A stretch of DNA of 64,000 nt from Hymenoscyphus infarciens (Eukaryota > Ascomycota > Leotiomycetes > Helotiales > Helotiaceae): contig LLCB01000122.1 in NCBI GenBank assembly GCA_001414345.1, positions 62,001-126,000 on the forward strand. The letters are read 5' to 3'. Under the pieces are notes generated by a model. That model was given only the letters and a program-made list of their open reading frames with translations. It had not been told where the DNA came from and searched no databases. Below are positions 59,501 through 64,000 of this stretch, one piece after another (the first letter of the stretch is position 1; every line of letters starts with the position of its first letter). A program made the translations under genes and the position numbers.

Positions 59501-59694
59501 TCCGAGGAGAAGGGAACGTTGAAGGAGTAGTGAATGTGTGCATCCTCGCGGGTGGGTGAGAGGATGGGCGTGGTGCCGTTGGGGACGGTCTTGTGCTGAG
59601 GGGCGATGGCCGTCATGTTCATGTTAGGTCTGCCCATTCCAAAGCCGGGGCCCATCCTTTCGGACCAATGCCGCATATTAGCAAGCTTGTTCAT
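56593..59694 (-). CDS. Multi-KH-domain RNA-binding protein
   Basis: A cytoplasmic-type RNA-binding protein with several KH domains, comparable to yeast YLL032C and distantly to vigilin/bicaudal-C; targets unknown. Exons 59694-59194, 59145-58876, 58824-58348 and 58311-56593 join in phase to 988 residues. KH signature loops are visible in RSRKNIKVIE, GKKNGKINKIMGQSS, RIIGIGGQHIQRIMKKHS and RLGQIEELEKKWNCRIQFPS; the third is the most complete GxxG motif. The last ~200 residues are a Ser/Asn/Pro-rich disordered tail (SSISSFLDRRKNSSQSPAGS; HSGYPGPIGPPR at the end). The third intron (58347-58312) is only 36 nt but has GTAAGT, TACTAAC and TTTAG and is needed to bypass an in-frame TAA. The start ATG at 59694 (MNKLANMRHWSERMG) follows a long leader holding trinucleotide and tetranucleotide repeats. 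Confidence 0.88.
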
Positions 59695-62141
59695 GGTGAA
59701 GAAGACAACTCGACGATGTCGTCGTCGTCGTCGTCGTCGAAGCTGTCGAGGGATCCAGGAGGGTCGGGTCGAGGGGGGTTATTGGGGGTTGTGGTTGTAA
59801 GGGAGAGAAGGACGAGTCTGAAGATCGGTCGACGTAGGTGCGGGTGCGGGTGCGTAGGCAGGTAGAGTAGGTAGGTAGGTAGGTGTGTTTAGGTAGGTGG
59901 TGAGCGTTGTTGGAAGAGAGAGACAAGACACCTGGGGAGCGAGCGAATGGGGTGAGTTGCGAGGGTGGATCGGTGGATCGGTGGATCGGCCGCAGCACTC
60001 TTTGACCACCGCCGAACTGGGACTTCAGTGGCACTTTCTGGGTCCAGCAAAGGCCAGGGGCAAAGAACTTAGAACAACACAACACAAGACAACAATTAAG
60101 CCCTCGCACAGTTACAACAAACCTCACCGATTCCCGAGTCTTAAACCTTTTAAAACATCAGGAGAGACCGAGAAATGATTGTGCTTGAGGGCAGGATTAC
60201 GACCTACGCCAACAAGCCCTACCCGACAGCACGCTACGCTACGGTACTGCGAAGTGCCCTCCGGCTCACACCATCGAAGGGCTGGAGGGAGGAGGTCTGT
60301 TCCGTTTGCGTCTTGAATAAGTGTCAAGGAGGGATCTTAGCACTCCCTAAGCACCGCCAAAACACGGTGCCACATCTTGCAAGACCATCGTCAGGGTGTA
60401 CGGCTACTCTGTTAAGCTTCTCCATCGTTCCAAACAGCAGTACCGAGCTTACACAAAACCCCGATAAACTTTCTGTCCAGAAGGGGACCTCAAAAGACCT
60501 CGAAGCTGGCCTCTACCACAGTCATTATTGGCTGTCTTTGACGCCTGCTTTGGCCTCCTTATAACCTTGGTCCAATAGCCAGGAAAAGTTAACCCAGGGT
60601 CGGTCAAAACAACACGCAACCCATCACGGGCATTGAAAAGCTCAACATAAGTTCCTGCTCGCTTACTTATCTCACTACTTGAGTTCTCCCTCGCGGAGTA
60701 CTAGTAGCCGTACAGCGCTGCAATGCACCAGTCTTGTATTCGGACCTAAAGCTCTTTCTTGTACTAAATACAAAGATACAAACTGGCCAGTGAAATCTAG
60801 CCTTCCTAGCCTCAAGATAAAGGGCTGCCAAGTTTCCCCAGTACGAGCCATTCAACCCCAGTTTTCCCCCTCAAGACCTCTTGCCAATTGGTCCAGCAGA
60901 CGACACCTTTCCAGACGATCTAGAATTCCACAAATACAGATGACATGCTTTGCTCGACTACCTCATTGGCTTGGGTGACGGAGAAGTAGATGCAAGCCAT
61001 TAGGCTGGCTCCAGTAACTACTGTATTGGGCACCTTCTCGGATCTTCGGAACCTTCATAGACCGATTTAGTAAGTACACCCCACAACCCAACTTTGTGGA
61101 AGTCCTTCGATGTTCTCCGAGGAAGACTTTTGATATGTTTTACGGAACAATCACCATTGTTTCCTCCTCCCATGTTTCTGTGGCTCGAGACATGGCCTCT
61201 CGGGTAGATACACCTTGCAAGTTGCAACATACCGACTAAAACACGAATCCCGTGAGAAAACAGCTCACCCTGTCTCGCCTCACACAAAAGAGTACAACAA
61301 GCACCATCCTCGACTGACAAAAAAACCCGAAGCGCTCACATGTCGATCCGTGCCCTGGGCTGTCCTGATCGCCAGGGCCACAACCTGAGACGGTGTGTGC
61401 AAGCAGAAACCGATCCGTGGATCTGCGATGAATTAACGATTTTCACGCCCTTATTATTTTTCTGGCTGCTTCTGGTGTTGAAGTGTTCAACGTGAACGTG
61501 ACATGGAAAGAAACACAGCGATATGCCATGGCTTCGAAATTTGAGGATTGATCTAACCAACTGCCTTGAACAGAAACGGAAAAATTAGTGCTACTTGATA
61601 GAAACTACCGGGGTAAGTGATCGCCCCAGAATTTGAAGAACTTTACTAGTCAGGGTGACTAGACAAAAACATCTGGGGAACCCAAAGTGTGTGGTCATGA
61701 AGTCATCATCGGATACTTCAGCGCCACAAAGCTGTCCGCTGCTCTAGCACTACTGATTGATAAGACTCTTTGTGATAGCTTGTAGCCAGCGCTTAGCATC
61801 AACTTTCTGTAAACATTTTAGCTTAGTTTATTACGTATGGTGAAGGTCATGTGATATTTGTATCACATGACCTAGTTCAGTCAAAATTTCACTCTCTCAC
61901 GACAGCAGTACAAACTTTGTGGTATTTTTTCAAGTTGTAACCCGGAATATGAGTGTAACTCACCGAGGTTAATATTCTAAATGACCCAAGTACTTAGGAC
62001 TAGCGAGTTAATAGGGTTTACTGCCGCTTTACTGTCTATTGCAAGTCAGGGAACAAGATGCTTTTGTACAAAATTTGAGTATTTGAATTAATTTTCTTTT
62101 TTGTTCTGTACAGAGTAAATACATTTGAGTTTGTAAAAAAA
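59695..62141. other. Intergenic, about 2.4 kb
   Basis: Holds the KH gene 5' region with the microsatellites, then ordinary non-coding sequence. Frames of 60-130 codons near 60175-60560 and 60670-60980 have no recognisable features. The region 61850-62150 is AT-rich and forms the 3' flank of the broken CorA-like gene. Confidence 0.5.
59716..59990. repeat. Cluster of microsatellites upstream of the KH gene
   Basis: Three short tandem repeats lie within 300 bp just upstream of the KH start codon: (GTC)7 at about 59718-59738, GGTA/TAGG units at about 59865-59898, and three copies of an 8-bp unit (GTGGATCG) at about 59965-59988. In the KH gene leader (minus strand) the first reads as (GAC)7, 24-44 nt before the ATG. 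Confidence 0.75.
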
Positions 62142-64000
62142 TTACAGCTTCTCAGTTTCCTTCAGCTGAGGAAATACCATAATATTGCCACTGATTGCCT
62201 CGGTAATGTTTTCAGGACTGCATGACTCGCCTCGTATGTCTTTGATCTCCTCCAATAGCATTATCTCTTTTTGGATTTCCACTTCAACCATGTCTAACTC
62301 ATTCCCGGAAGATGTGATGGCTTCTAACCTTCTGAGTTCTACTTGGAAGTCTTCGATTTTGGAGTCGGGGTATCTTTCAAGGTAGACTTTGTCTACCCGC
62401 TCTTGGGTCGCTTTCTGATTTCTTCACGGTAGGAACCCTCATCAGAAATCGCCCTCTGCTTTGGTTTAATTTGACTGCCTGTAGCTTGGGAAATATCCCG
62501 TCTGAAATTTTCAAAGCATTTCACTTCCTCGTCTGCCTAGAAAACTCATTAGCCGACACAAATATTTTTTCCCGCCTAAAACAACACACACAACCGTTCC
62601 AATTGAACTAGCGAAGATATGAAGAAGCGAGTCTCTGGATTCAAGTTGTCATTCTTCGACAAAGCGCACACAAAGACTTGTAATAAGTGTAGCGAGGTAG
62701 TAAACTGATGATATCTGAGGGTGGGTTTCATCGTGAATGTGCTCGCGGATTCTGTCGAGCAACTCATTCCCCACTTTGCTTTTACTCTGTGGTCCCCAAC
62801 GTTGAGGGAAGCAAGTCACGATGGTTTCTGGAACAGCAGTCAGTTGTAGGCAGTGATTCTTGATGGATTCTGAGAGAATGGTTGTGCTAGATTGTTTAAG
62901 AAATTGAGTTTCATGGGCAGGCTTTGGATAATATGTATCGCGCGTATCGAGCAACCACGTTTTTCTAACCTGCGTGCTACCCCTGTCCCGTTTGGGCATG
63001 GGACTACACTTGCGAGAGTCGTGCTAATAAGAAAGGTGACAGTGTATCATATGTATGTTCATTCGAGTTTTGGTAACAGAATCTTGCACTTACCGTCATC
63101 TAAAACCCAGAGCCAAAGCTGATCAACCATACAAATTTGTGCATCGGGTCGTCCGCCCAGTGCGGTGTTAGGTTTTTTTCGTCATCGAGCTTCGACTGTT
63201 CAAACTTCCTCATTTTCTTGCTCACGCCCACACTATGTATTCTCTCCTGCTCTTTATTTATCACCGCTTGCTCTGCTTCCTGGCGGCACTGAGCTGCTGC
63301 AGTTCTCGCTTGGTACCGTCTTACTACCTGGTCGACGTCTCTCCAACTTGTATCTGCCAAAGCCGAGTTGTAATATTGATCTAGTGTTCGAGAGGGATGA
63401 CGGCCGGTCTCCACTTGGGGGTTTAGATAATTCTCTAAAAGGAGTTCATGTTTGGGATCCTCGTTCTCTGAGGGTAGACCGCTACATATTGAAATTGAAA
63501 TGGCATCTGAAAGTCTTTCCAACCCTTCCATGATACTAGGAGCATTGCTTTCCACGTTCCATCTCATCGTGAGAGGTATGATACGGAGAGAACGCAACCT
63601 TTCCTCCTCACCGGAGTCTTCAATTTGACTCCAGCGATCATTGAAAGACTCGTATAGGTTGGTCTTTGTGTTTTTCAGAAGCTCGAGTCCCTTCTTAACT
63701 TTGTGTTCAAGAATGAGCTTCCGGATTTGGTTTTTCTGGACCCGTTCAGCCGTTCTTCGCTCTTCCTGACCTAAGGAATTTTCAGTTGTGACCACGGGAG
63801 TGATTAGTGCTGCACGACTTTCATTCTTTTTGACTTGCAGTCTCTTGGTCTCCTCTATGAATCGAACTGTTTGTCGTAAAGTTCTAGGACCGGAGACAGA
63901 AAGAAAAGTTGGGAAGGGGACTTTGTAACTAAATTAGTGCCAGTTTCCAGAAACGAGAAACGAGAACACTTACACAAATTGACATCTTGGTTCTGCTAAG
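62142..64000 (-). pseudogene. Broken CorA-like/ankyrin-family gene (5' end beyond the window)
   Basis: The minus-strand sequence matches the fungal family with an N-terminal conserved region linked to ankyrin repeats or a CorA-like Mg2+ transporter domain. Visible family motifs are LSVSGPRTLRQTVRF, SRTLDQYYNSALADTSWRDV with DQVVRRYQAR, then DAQICMVDQLWLWVLDD and ETIVTCFPQRWG. They are spread over different frames. Lesion 1: in an A7 run at about 63173-63179 the frame shifts by one, separating the first part from the VDQLWLW block. Lesion 2: after CVRFVEE a TGA at about 62654 interrupts the frame, which continues with SRDSLLHIFASSIGTV. Lesion 3: another shift near 62424 before TQERVDKVYLERYPDSKIED. 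Introns 63973-63929 and 63093-62828 look usable; the latter (266 nt) is unusually long for this window. The usual two C-terminal transporter helices are absent before the final stop. It could also be a sequencing or assembly artefact at the A-run, but three lesions favour a pseudogene. Confidence 0.7.

Noticed and set aside
60175..60564. 129-codon plus-strand frame with an ATG
   Set aside because: No motif, no leader-like sequence and no exon partner; composition is that of random intergenic DNA.
1..64000. CRISPR array, secondary-metabolite cluster or defence system
   Set aside because: No regularly spaced repeats, no PKS/NRPS/terpene cyclase core and no NLR-type defence gene were seen. The genes are mostly conserved fungal housekeeping functions.

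Overview
The window is a gene-dense piece of a filamentous ascomycete (Pezizomycotina) chromosome. The evidence is short spliceosomal introns (mostly 48-70 nt) with GTRNGT donors and CTAAC/CTGAC branch sites, genes on both strands without operons, fungus-restricted families (RRN5, NFD4-type MFS, PTH11-like receptors, AIM9-like kinases, CorA-like N-terminal-domain proteins) and an AT-saturated block that looks like RIP. A leotiomycete (Helotiales) is my best guess from general protein look, but that is inference and not tested.

Layout. 1-826: 5' part of the RNA polymerase III second-largest subunit gene (minus, runs off the left edge). 1822-5389: GPI inositol-deacylase BST1 (minus). About 3 kb of non-coding DNA follows, then an SDR oxidoreductase (8350-9383, plus, five exons). 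A decayed minus-strand coding stretch lies at 9794-10270 and an AT-saturated repeat relic at about 10.83-11.74 kb. An AIM9-like mitochondrial kinase-fold gene follows (12195-14086). An NFD4-type transporter (minus, 16764-18536) and a Serinc/TMS1 gene (plus, 19284-20832) are divergent. 20.8-28.5 kb is gene-poor and holds a candidate small secreted cysteine-rich protein (minus, 21896-22375) and a PTH11-like rhodopsin-domain receptor (minus, 25249-26654).

28.5-43.1 kb is a compact housekeeping block: PMS1 mismatch-repair endonuclease, a fungal four-helix membrane protein, mitoribosomal protein bL17m, UTP25, ARH1, ETF-alpha and a SWI3/RSC8-type SWIRM-SANT protein. A 450-bp Tourist-like MITE (43461-43910) and a C-terminal gene fragment (44152-44390) separate it from RRN5 (minus) and the divergent IRC3 helicase (plus, to 49337). 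51386-52921 is a single-exon protein I do not recognise. 56593-59694 is a multi-KH RNA-binding protein. The right edge (62142 to beyond 64000) is a broken CorA-like/ankyrin-family gene.

Functionally the genes do not form a pathway or secondary-metabolite cluster. Two themes recur: mitochondrial proteins (AIM9-like, bL17m, ARH1, ETF-alpha, IRC3) and nuclear gene expression (RPC2, RRN5, UTP25, SWI3-like, KH protein). Several short intergenic spacers look like shared promoters (188 bp UTP25/ARH1, 287 bp RRN5/IRC3) or convergent ends (36 bp ARH1/ETF-alpha). The more unusual items are a 36-nt intron, a stop-free 48-nt intron inside a helicase motif, a GC-AG intron, the MITE, the RIP-like block, the secreted-protein candidate and several broken genes.
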